Below, piece after piece: positions 45,783-52,843 of a DNA stretch of 52,843 bases. A program made the translations under genes and the position numbers. This DNA comes from Robbsia andropogonis (GTDB lineage: Bacteria > Pseudomonadota > Gammaproteobacteria > Burkholderiales > Burkholderiaceae). The notes under the pieces are model-generated. The model worked only from the letters and a program-made list of their open reading frames with translations. It was not told the DNA's origin and made no database searches. How positions within the stretch are numbered: position 1 is the stretch's first letter; every line of letters begins with the position of its first letter. Location: assembly GCF_000970345.1 (NCBI RefSeq), contig NZ_LAQU01000030.1, positions 1 through 52,843 of the forward strand. Reading direction: 5' to 3'.

Positions 45783-46094
45783 CTAGCAAGACGGATGACT
45801 CGTGAATCGCGCTTCATAATGCGCTGCCGAGGGCGGCGCAGCGAAGAATGGCTGCAGCAGAGCACGCCATTCGGCGAAGCGCGCCGATTCGCGAAATCCT
45901 TTTATATGATCTTGCACCGTGTTCCAATGAACCAGCAGGCGATATTCGCAAGGATCTTCTATACAGCGGTGCAATTCGTGACCAAGATAACCCGGCATGC
46001 TCGCCAGGATAATTTGGGCGATAGCGAAAGCAGCTTCAAAACCAGGATTGTCCGCGCTTGACTGAATGCGAAAATGCGCAATCTCTAAAATCAT
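45783..46094 (-). CDS. ABM-domain (antibiotic biosynthesis monooxygenase-like) protein
   Basis: 103 residues, dimeric alpha/beta barrel family. MILEIAHFRIQSSADNPGFE, SMPGYLGHELHRCIEDPCEY and RFAEWRALLQPFF fit the ABM or NIPSNAP-like pattern. The ATG overlaps the stop of the SMP-30 gene (ATGA), the same as in the broken island copy. Family members are cofactor-free monooxygenases, isomerases or decyclases; none can be singled out here. Its repeated pairing with SMP-30 and VOC genes suggests one shared step. Confidence 0.8.
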   Translation of the reverse strand: MILEIAHFRIQSSADNPGFEAAFAIAQIILASMPGYLGHELHRCIEDPCEYRLLVHWNTVQDHIKGFRESARFAEWRALLQPFFAAPPSAAHYEARFTSHPSC

Positions 46095-47119
46095 GTATTT
46101 CTCCAATGGGCAAGCGGTAACCCGGCAATCGGTGACCGAAAGCTTGCAAGCGCGCTGCCGGCAAGGCTGCCGAGATAGACTGTGCGCAGGTCTGGGCCAC
46201 CGAAAGTGATGCTTGCCATCATCGGTGCAATCGTGCCTCGGCAGGCACCCATTAACTCGGGTGTCGTCGTACCATTTGCATAGTGCGATTCGTAACGCGC
46301 GAAAGCGGCGGCGTTGCCATCATCCAGGAGCGTCAATACTTCACCGTCAGGCGTAAGTGCGACGAGTTTCTCGTTGAGGATCAATGTGATCCAGAGATTG
46401 CCAAACCCGTCGAAAGCACAACCATCGGGGAAACCACCGAGGTCGGGAGGACCATAGACTTCGCGATGGCTTAACGACCCATCTTCCGCAACGCGCAACC
46501 GCGAAATACGGCGTGCATTTGTTTCCACGACGTACAGCCACTCTTCGTTGGCGTCCAGACGGATTTCGTTCGTGCCAACAAAATGATCTGCGACGATTCG
46601 GATCCCATTTTCATCGATAAGTCCGACATAACCATCGGCGGTCTTTCCATTAATGGCGCGGGTCCAGGGCACCTGCCGTGTGGTGACCGTGAACCAGATG
46701 CGTCCCCGGGAGTCGCTAAGCACGAAGTTGGTTTTACCCAGCGGCGCTCCATCGATCCTGTCATACAACGTTCGCGACGTGCCATTACGCGACATCAGTT
46801 CGATCGCATCGGTGCCAAAATTGGCGATTAGAATATTGCCGTCGCGATCGAAAGCAAGCCCGTTCGGCAAGGTCTTGCCGAGCAGGAGTTGCTCGGTACT
46901 TGAATCGATCACTGAACTGATCTTTTCGTCTTGCTGCGTAATCAGCGTTTGCATGCCGCTGGCGTCGATGCGAACGACACCGCCACGCGCATCCGCCGTC
47001 CACAAGGTGCCATCTGGTTCGGCGAGGATACATTCAGGTCGCCGCAGGTCGTGGCCAACCATTCGGATGGCGTCTCGATCGACGTGCCATCCACGTAAGG
47101 GATTGAAAGATGACGTCAT
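46091..47119 (-). CDS. SMP-30/gluconolactonase-like lactonase
   Basis: 342 residues, six-bladed beta-propeller. The metal site is visible: E29 in RRPECILAEPDGTLWTADA, Asn in GKTNFVLSDSRGR, Asn in VGTNEIRLDANEEW and Asp in GGFPDGCAFDGFGNLW. Such enzymes hydrolyse lactones or related esters with calcium or zinc. Intact here; the island copy lost the third metal site. It is second in the operon, 29 bases after the VOC gene. The lactone may form after ring oxidation in the same pathway. Confidence 0.9.
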   Translation of the reverse strand: MTSSFNPLRGWHVDRDAIRMVGHDLRRPECILAEPDGTLWTADARGGVVRIDASGMQTLITQQDEKISSVIDSSTEQLLLGKTLPNGLAFDRDGNILIANFGTDAIELMSRNGTSRTLYDRIDGAPLGKTNFVLSDSRGRIWFTVTTRQVPWTRAINGKTADGYVGLIDENGIRIVADHFVGTNEIRLDANEEWLYVVETNARRISRLRVAEDGSLSHREVYGPPDLGGFPDGCAFDGFGNLWITLILNEKLVALTPDGEVLTLLDDGNAAAFARYESHYANGTTTPELMGACRGTIAPMMASITFGGPDLRTVYLGSLAGSALASFRSPIAGLPLAHWRNT

Positions 47120-47148
47120 GACTGTATTGATCCCGAGGAATGGATTGA

Positions 47149-47637
47149 TCAGGAAACGTTACAATCCGCAGCGAACGGCTCCAGCAATTCGATCAAATTG
47201 CCGCATACGTCTCGAATGAACGCAGTGGGATTGCCGTGGACCATTTGCTCCATGGCAATATCGACGCCACGCGCACGCAACGCCACCACAGCCTGCGCCA
47301 CGTTCGGGATATCAAAACACATATGTTTATTGCCTTGCGTACGAAGATCGTAATTCGGAACGTGGCGCGTTTCGGGCAAAGCAGCAGCGCCCGGCATGTC
47401 GAAAATCTCGATACGAAAGTCCTCGCGATGCAGAAAAGCGATTCGCGCGGCAATAGTGTCGATCGTTAGCCGTGACTCGATGGTGAAACCCAGGATGCGA
47501 GCGTACCAATCGCAGGCCGCGTCAAGATTAGGTACACTGATCGCGAAATGATGAGGACATAGCACCGGTAGGAGGGGCGTGCCGTTTTCAATAATATGCG
47601 TTGGCGCATCGCGTTGCCCGGCAAAAGTACTCGCCAT
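47149..47637 (-). CDS. VOC-family protein, first gene of the ten-gene operon
   Basis: 162 residues. CPHHFAISVPNLDAACDWYA gives the first metal-site His, GNKHMCFDIPNV the second, and GNLIELLEPF the Glu, as in glyoxalase- and dioxygenase-type VOC proteins. AAGGAGG lies six bases before the ATG. It is divergent from the LysR gene with 150 bases between, so the operon promoter lies there. Enzyme class (isomerase, lyase, dioxygenase) cannot be fixed from sequence. The broken island copy has an amber codon just before the Glu strand. Confidence 0.88.
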   Translation of the reverse strand: MASTFAGQRDAPTHIIENGTPLLPVLCPHHFAISVPNLDAACDWYARILGFTIESRLTIDTIAARIAFLHREDFRIEIFDMPGAAALPETRHVPNYDLRTQGNKHMCFDIPNVAQAVVALRARGVDIAMEQMVHGNPTAFIRDVCGNLIELLEPFAADCNVS

Positions 47638-47728
47638 GACTGCCTCCTTTTTTTGTAATCGACGATGCCGTCGAATCGATTTTTTTGATTGCAAGGCTGT
47701 ACTGTATGGCGGCTTATCTATCGAGACC

Positions 47729-47757
47729 ATCAATTCCTAGTGGAAACACGCATTGAT
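47729..47757. promoter_or_regulatory. Conserved LysR operator, intact cluster
   Basis: ATCAAT-N17-ATTGAT lies between the divergent VOC and LysR genes. Surrounding bases CCTAGTGGAAACACGC are identical in the island copy at 35965-35980. The likely target of the adjacent LysR regulator; inference from conservation and position. Confidence 0.7.
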
Positions 47758-47788
47758 CGTATCGTATGGTTCGTCGGATAGTGGAGCC

Positions 47789-48721
47789 ATGAGATTAGGC
47801 CACTTCGACATGAACTTGCTCGTCGCTCTCGATGCGCTGCTTGATACGCGCAGCGTGACGCGCGCGAGCGAACGCTTGCACATCGGCGCGTCCGCCACGA
47901 GCAGTGCGCTCGGGCGACTGCGTGAATATTTCGACGATGAATTACTTATGCAGGTTGGACGGCGGATGGAGTTGACCCCGCTCGGGCGTAGCCTCGCGCA
48001 ACCCGTCCGGGAGATCCTGCTGACCGTACAATCCACCGTAGTCGCACGGCTGGAATTCAACCCCGCTCAGGCACGCCGTAATTTTGTCATCCGCGCATCG
48101 GACTATCTCACCACGGTGTTACTTGTCGATGTGGTGCAGCGACTGCAACGCGAAGCGCCCGGGATTACTTTACACATTGCCAACATGACGGACGACGTCC
48201 AGGACCAGTTAGATCGGGGAGAAGTCGATTTCGTCATTTATCCCAGCGCCTCGGTCAGTCCAGCACATCCATCGCAGACGCTGTTCGAGGAAACGTTCAG
48301 TTGCATCGTATGGAGCGGCAATGCACTAGTGGGCGAAACACTGACGTTGGATCAATATAAGAAAATGGGGCATGTCGCGGCAACATTCGGCGACAGTCGC
48401 AGCGTCAGTTTTGAAAGTCTGATGATGGCGAATCTCGGCTTGTCGCGCTCGATAGAAGTCACGACAACTAATTACAATACGCTACCGCAGCTCGTGATGG
48501 GAACAACCCGTGTTGCAACGGTTCACACCCGACTCGCGGACATTTATTGCCGCTACCTTCCGTTACGGCGTTTCCCGCTGCCGATGAAAATACCGCCGTT
48601 CGTAGAAGTCATGCAATGGCATGCAATCAACAACAGCGATCCGGCACATCTCTGGATGCGGCGAGTTCTGATTGAGCAGTCGGAACAGCGCACGGATATG
48701 CCCGCAGTCAGCCGAATGTGA
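47789..48721 (+). CDS. LysR-type regulator, NodD-like
   Basis: 310 residues. MRLGHFDMNLLVALDALLDT starts the NodD/LinR-type winged helix domain, then ASATSSALGRLREYFDDELL and RRMELTPLGRSLAQPVREIL. The effector domain begins at ARRNFVIRASDYLTTVLLVD. The ATG at 47789 has GGAG two bases away, and the frame extends 12 codons farther. It is divergent from the ten-gene operon and followed by MFS, SDR and porin genes, so it probably controls both arms. The truncated copy at 36019 is its paralogue. Confidence 0.9.
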   Translation: MRLGHFDMNLLVALDALLDTRSVTRASERLHIGASATSSALGRLREYFDDELLMQVGRRMELTPLGRSLAQPVREILLTVQSTVVARLEFNPAQARRNFVIRASDYLTTVLLVDVVQRLQREAPGITLHIANMTDDVQDQLDRGEVDFVIYPSASVSPAHPSQTLFEETFSCIVWSGNALVGETLTLDQYKKMGHVAATFGDSRSVSFESLMMANLGLSRSIEVTTTNYNTLPQLVMGTTRVATVHTRLADIYCRYLPLRRFPLPMKIPPFVEVMQWHAINNSDPAHLWMRRVLIEQSEQRTDMPAVSRM

Positions 48722-48907
48722 ATGGCGTTGGTGCAAACGCCTCTTTCAGGTCGCATCTGTTGATGCGGTCAAATGGTGCCATCAACGCAATCTGATTGTG
48801 TCGTACGGTGTCTACCGGAATTATTCGTCTCAGACAAACGGGAAGCGTTCATAGCGGACTACCTACCGCGCCGGATCGCGTGCCCGACATAAAAAGGAGA
48901 CGAATTC

Positions 48908-50137
48908 GTGCACGTTCAAATGTGTAGGCCGAGCGCTGCATCGGCACCCCGCGAGGCGACGCTATTTCACGCGCTGATTCTACTTAGCACCGTGATCTGC
49001 GCCACGCTCGCACCAACGGTGATCGGACCGGTCTTACCCGTTATAGCACACCACTTCGCGGATGTGCCCAAGATCGATACGCTAGTGCCGATAATTGTCA
49101 CGATGCCCATGCTGATTCTCGGCGCGCTCGCCATGCCGATTGGTGCGGTCAGTGACCGCGTGGGGCGTAAACGCGTGCTGGTTAGCGCGCTGGTTTTATA
49201 TGCCGTGGCAGGTACGGCGCCGCTGTATCTCAATTCCATCTACACAATTCTCGTCAGTCGTGCATTGGTTGGACTGGCCGAGGCAGCGGTAATGACGGTG
49301 AGCACCTCGTTTATCGGGGACTATTTTAGCGGTGCGGAACGCGACCGCTATGCGTCGTTACAAGTGACGGTTGCGTCGTCATCCGCATTTCTTTTCAATC
49401 TGGTCGGCGGCGCCTTAGGTGCATATGGATGGCGCGCGCCTTTCACCGCTTACGCATTGCCGCTTCTGCTAGCACCATTCGTACAAATTTTTATATGGAA
49501 CACGCACCGTGCGAACGACGTTCGCGACGTCACGGTGACTGCTTCTTCGGTAGAGCCGGTATTTAAACCTTGGTTGCTTGCTTTGATCTGTCTGGCCGCA
49601 TTCCTGGTGGGGCTGGTGTTCATGGTGGTACCAGTGCATCTCTCGTTCATGCTGGTGGCACTCCACGTTCATTCGACAGGCGCGATCGGCATCGCCTATG
49701 CGTTGAATAGCGTGGGTGTGATTGTCGGTACGCTCCTGTTCGGATGGCGTTTGGCGCGCAGGTTCACGGTACTACCGCAATTCGCACTGAGCGCGTTGTT
49801 GTGCGGAATAGGTTTTCTTACAATGGGCGCTGCTCGCGATTTCGCGGTATTAACATTAGGTAGTGCGATCAATGGACTAGGATGCGGCATGGCCGTTCCG
49901 GCGATGATCAGTTGGGGGCTGCGGTCTTTACCGTTCGCTCGCCGTGGCTTTGGCACCGGTGCATTCACGTCGAGCCAATCAATCGGATACTTCTGCAGTC
50001 CTATCATTGTGATGGTGCTGGTCGGGCACGGCGGGTCACGCTTTACCGTCCTGCAGTCATGGGGGATGGCCTTTACTGCATTAGCGGTATTGGGATTCGC
50101 GGTATCGTTCGGTGCCAGCCGATACACGTCACGCTGA
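48908..50137 (+). CDS. MFS transporter
   Basis: 409 residues, twelve hydrophobic segments. The loop motif PIGAVSDRVGRKRVLVSAL lies after helix two, followed by SRALVGLAEAAVMTV. The start is GTG with AAGGAG eight bases ahead; an ATG four codons later is possible. It is the first gene after the regulator and stands 11 bases from the SDR gene. As part of the catabolic cluster it is a likely importer of the substrate, with the outer-membrane porin two genes on. Export cannot be excluded. Confidence 0.88.
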   Translation: MHVQMCRPSAASAPREATLFHALILLSTVICATLAPTVIGPVLPVIAHHFADVPKIDTLVPIIVTMPMLILGALAMPIGAVSDRVGRKRVLVSALVLYAVAGTAPLYLNSIYTILVSRALVGLAEAAVMTVSTSFIGDYFSGAERDRYASLQVTVASSSAFLFNLVGGALGAYGWRAPFTAYALPLLLAPFVQIFIWNTHRANDVRDVTVTASSVEPVFKPWLLALICLAAFLVGLVFMVVPVHLSFMLVALHVHSTGAIGIAYALNSVGVIVGTLLFGWRLARRFTVLPQFALSALLCGIGFLTMGAARDFAVLTLGSAINGLGCGMAVPAMISWGLRSLPFARRGFGTGAFTSSQSIGYFCSPIIVMVLVGHGGSRFTVLQSWGMAFTALAVLGFAVSFGASRYTSR

Positions 50138-50148
50138 TCTGTCCCTCC

Positions 50149-50955
50149 ATGAAGCCTCTATTCAAATGCGCACTGCCCGTGCGGCGCGGCCATCGCCTCG
50201 AAGGAAAGGCCGCGCTAGTGACCGGCATCGGCAGCGGTATCGGCCGAGCACGCGCGTGCCTCTTCGCCGCACAAGGTGCTCAGGTGATCGGTTGCGATAT
50301 CGATTCTCAGTCTGCGAAGCAGAAGGGTGAAGACGCACGTAGCCTTGGGCTAAGCATGGAAAGCCTGCATCCATGCCACCTTACGCAGCCTGCAGACACT
50401 GCGCGCCTAGTACGGTTATCCCGCGAACAGCACGGTGGTTTCGATGCGCTAGTCAATGCGGCAGCCTTTGGTGCTTTTGCCTGGCTGCAGCAGATGAATT
50501 ACGAGACGCAGTGGCGTTGCACGTTGACGGGTGAACTTGATATCGTATTTTCACTTTGCAAGGCCGCCTGGCCAGTACTGATCGCGCGCGGTGGCGGTTC
50601 TGTCATCAACTTTGCGTCGGCGAATGCCTCGGTCGCACTTGATGGGTCGCCAGCCTTGGCCCATTGTGCGGGCAAATGGGGTGTGCTCGCCATGACTCGG
50701 CAACTCGCCATGGAAGGCGGCCCACATGGCATTGGTATGAATAGCATTTCGCCCGCGCTCGTCGAGACTTCGGCGACGCGCGCGCACATGCAAACCGATC
50801 CGGCGTTCGTTACCTCGGCACTCCACAAGATGATGATCCGCCGTATCGGGTAGCCGGAAGATGTTGCCTGGTGCGCATTGTTTCTCGCTTTTGATGAAGC
50901 TAGCTGGATCACGGCGGCCGATTTTCTGGTAGACGGTGGCGCAACCGCCTGGTAA
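50149..50955 (+). pseudogene. SDR-family oxidoreductase with premature amber codon
   Basis: The frame starts MKPLFKCALPVRRGHRLEGK, then ALVTGIGSGIGRARA, FDALVNAAAFG and GSVINFASANAS, and reads through SPALAHCAGKWG and NSISPALVETSATRA to MMIRRIG. A TAG at 50851-50853 follows, and the same frame goes on PEDVAWCALFLAFDEASWIT and ADFLVDGG to a TAA at 50955. The missing 34 residues include the last strand and the dimer contact. One base change (CAG to TAG) explains it. The catalytic Tyr position reads His in AHCAGK. Alternatives are a sequencing error or suppressed stop. Confidence 0.82.
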
Positions 50956-51053
50956 GCGACAAGTCACGCACTTTCTTACCTTGCAATTGACCGTGCCCTC
51001 GAAGGCACGGCTGGGACCGTATTGCCCTAAAAAAAACACAGCAGGAGACAGCA

Positions 51054-52616
51054 GTGAAATTTTATCAGCCTGAACGCTTACCTCGGCACAAAACAAAACG
51101 ATTGCATGCTGGCGCGATTTTATTGGCAGCGATGTCCCAGTGCGGCACGACACACGCGCAGGCAACGTCCGACACGCCCGCGCCGACCGCACTATCCACC
51201 GTGAATGCCGCGTCCTCAGCAAGCAGCTCCGATCGTGCCGTTGCCACGCCGCGAATAAAACATGACAGTGTTCAGGGCAGAATGGGCTCTTTGACCGAAC
51301 TCGCGACTTCTAAAGAGACTGTCGCCGCAGTCGATCAAGCGCATGTATCGCGCGTTGGGAATGTGACGCCGGAGCCTTCGGCAACTCAGCGTCATGGGAT
51401 GTTGTCGGGGATTGGCGCAAGAATGAACGACTGGGGCTTTACGCCGATATTCAACGTCGTGCAGATGTACTTGGCCAACCCAAACATGGGCGAAAAAACC
51501 GGCAATCACGAAGCGCTGACGTTCTTTTCGATCGGTGCCGATTTCGACATGCAGAAAATTGCGGGGCTCAAAGGTGCCACCATTCATTTTCAACAGGTGT
51601 TCGTGCCGTTCACAACGGACCTAGGATGGGGCCTGCAAGCCGGTGACGTGCTGGCAGGACAGCCCGGGCCCTATGTACCGAAGGTGTCGCATCTCGTACG
51701 ATTTACCTGGGAACAGAAAGCGTTGCGTGATCAGCTAGATATCGAATTTGGAAAGAGCAATCCTGGCGCGGATTTCGGTTTGCCTGTTTGCAACCAGGGC
51801 TTTGGCTGCCAAAGTGCGATCCTGCAAAAGAATGCGGGCATGAATCCCCCGATCTATTCGAATTGGGGTGGGCGCGTGAAATATAACCTGACACCTGCGT
51901 GGTCGGTGCAGGCCGGAGTATGGCGCTCTAACCCAGCGTTTCCGACCACCAATGGTTGGGAGTGGACTGATGCCGTGACGGATAGCAACACCTGGCTTGC
52001 AAACATCGTCTACGGCACTACCTATCGGACCGAGTCCTATCCGAAACGCTATGAATTGCTTTTCTACCATAACACCGCAACGCAAACGGATCCGCTAACG
52101 CTGCGAACGCACCACGGCACATCTGGTATGTATCTGGGCGGCAAACAAGTCGTATACCGGCCGGATGGTGGCAAACGAGACCTCAGCGACCCCACAGCGG
52201 TTTCCATATTCGGCAGTCTGACGACAAGCTTCGATGCGCACGCGAGTACCGGACTGGCGACAACCGGAATCGGAGGCGTGATGGTGGAAGCGCCGCTTCG
52301 CAGCCGCCCCCTCGATAGCTATGCTTTAAGCTTTTTGTGGGCCACACTCACGCCGAACGAGCAATCGTATTTGAAACAGGAGAATGGGGCGGCCGGGGGC
52401 GGCGGCTACACGGTTGGGCGGACCCAGTTTGGCTTGAAGCTTGATGCGAATATTGCAGTCGGACGGAACATTGTCCTCAGCCCGTACGCGATGCGCACCT
52501 GGAATACAAGCACCTGGGGCAACCCTGTGTACGCAGGGACGCCGAGGAATGGCTATGTCGCAGGGATTCTCGCGAGTGTATTTCTAGACAGAATGTTGGG
52601 ACTGACGGAAAACTAA
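51054..52616 (+). CDS. OprB-type carbohydrate-selective porin
   Basis: 520 residues, outer membrane. Signal peptide (LHAGAILLAAMSQCGTTHAQ), a Ser/Thr/Ala-rich stretch of about 70 residues, then the barrel domain from GARMNDWGFTPIFNVVQMYL with LKGATIHFQQVFVPFTTDLG and QLDIEFGKSNPGADFGLPVC. It ends with alternating strands (VGRNIVLSPYAMRTWNTSTW). The start is GTG with AGGAG six bases ahead. It probably admits the pathway substrate. The family is carbohydrate-linked, but substrates of distant members vary. An insertion sequence begins right after the stop. Confidence 0.85.
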   Translation: MKFYQPERLPRHKTKRLHAGAILLAAMSQCGTTHAQATSDTPAPTALSTVNAASSASSSDRAVATPRIKHDSVQGRMGSLTELATSKETVAAVDQAHVSRVGNVTPEPSATQRHGMLSGIGARMNDWGFTPIFNVVQMYLANPNMGEKTGNHEALTFFSIGADFDMQKIAGLKGATIHFQQVFVPFTTDLGWGLQAGDVLAGQPGPYVPKVSHLVRFTWEQKALRDQLDIEFGKSNPGADFGLPVCNQGFGCQSAILQKNAGMNPPIYSNWGGRVKYNLTPAWSVQAGVWRSNPAFPTTNGWEWTDAVTDSNTWLANIVYGTTYRTESYPKRYELLFYHNTATQTDPLTLRTHHGTSGMYLGGKQVVYRPDGGKRDLSDPTAVSIFGSLTTSFDAHASTGLATTGIGGVMVEAPLRSRPLDSYALSFLWATLTPNEQSYLKQENGAAGGGGYTVGRTQFGLKLDANIAVGRNIVLSPYAMRTWNTSTWGNPVYAGTPRNGYVAGILASVFLDRMLGLTEN

Positions 52617-52843
52617 GAGGCGGTTTCAAAAAGCCGCAATAGATCGCTGGAGAGTATTCCAGCAGATTAGGCAAGCAGCGAACTTCAAGAAGGCTGCATG
52701 GATCTTTGCCAGTCGGTCGTAGCGGATTCGCAGACGGTAGAAATTATGGAACCAGGCGTGAGTACGTTCGACTACCCATCGATAGGTTCCAAGTCCGCTG
52801 CCATGTTCAGTGCGGCGCTTGGCGAGAACAGGTTTAATACCCC
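52617..52843 (-). mobile_element. IS5-family element, partial at window edge
   Basis: The left end begins at the base after the porin stop: GAGGCGGTTTCAAAAAGCC has the look of an IS5-type terminal repeat. The rest runs off the window. The precise joint suggests an insertion directly behind the porin gene without disrupting it. Confidence 0.7.
52626..52843 (-). CDS. IS5-family transposase, C-terminal part
   Basis: The minus strand from the window edge encodes about 71 residues ending at 52626: VLAKRRTEHGSGLGTYRWVV, then ERTHAWFHNFYRLRIRYDRL, KIHAAFLKFAACLICWNTLQ. WVVERTHAWFHNFYRLRIR is the region with the DDE glutamate of IS5-type transposases. The 5' part lies outside the window. No defect is seen in this part. 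The element may supply a promoter or be the right border of the catabolic cluster. Confidence 0.85.
   Translation of the reverse strand, partial: GIKPVLAKRRTEHGSGLGTYRWVVERTHAWFHNFYRLRIRYDRLAKIHAAFLKFAACLICWNTLQRSIAAF

Overview
The window looks like chromosomal DNA of a Burkholderia-group beta-proteobacterium (Paraburkholderia/Robbsia-like; this is an inference from gene content). It has moderate-to-high G+C, many LysR regulators, several HAMP-type chemoreceptors, a short DgkA with a glycosyltransferase and LpxH-like partner, and OprB-type and TonB-dependent outer-membrane proteins. I saw no tRNA, rRNA or CRISPR array.

Layout, 1-31 kb. The 3' end of an MHS-type transporter is followed by an unusual AroQ (2-1324), then a manganese catalase (1652-2533) and three overlapping glycosyltransferase genes (2724-5698). 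A split chromate-type transporter diverges from its LysR regulator (5747-7899). Next come an orphan periplasmic binding protein, a Lys/Ala-rich protein with a helix-rich tail, an MCP, an orphan receiver protein, a frameshifted metallophosphoesterase with GT4 and DgkA, an SDR, a TonB-dependent receptor with a Fur-box-like site, a LysR and a Cache-MCP. After these lie a 45-residue lipoprotein, a CopC protein, a decayed sugar-acid locus (LacI-type regulator plus enolase-superfamily gene, both internally deleted), a third MCP, a flavin reductase, a DUF2501 protein and a YeiH family transporter.

Layout, 31-36.6 kb. A visibly G+C-richer island lies between a left IS6-family element (31103-31915) and the remnant of a second IS6-type element (36344-36553). 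It holds two intact genes, a histidinol-dehydrogenase homologue and an SDR, followed upstream by broken copies of four genes: ABM-domain protein, SMP-30 lactonase, VOC protein and a divergent LysR. A fourth, frameshifted MCP follows at 36597-38148.

Layout, 38-52.8 kb. An intact paralogous version of the same module (ABM, SMP-30, VOC, divergent LysR) is embedded in a ten-gene minus-strand operon, 47637 down to 38233. Besides the module it encodes a FAA hydrolase, a CrtI-like oxidoreductase, a DenD-like epimerase, an extradiol-type dioxygenase, a Rieske ferredoxin, a C-C-bond-hydrolase-type alpha/beta hydrolase and a class A flavin monooxygenase. The opposite arm carries LysR, an MFS transporter, an SDR with an in-frame amber codon and an OprB-type porin, and an IS5-family element begins right after the porin. 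Uptake (porin, MFS), oxygenation, ring or C-C cleavage, lactone and acylpyruvate hydrolysis and LysR control together suggest a complete catabolic system for an unidentified cyclic compound.

A recurring theme is gene decay: about nine genes carry frameshifts, premature stops or in-frame internal deletions, clustered around the insertion sequences.
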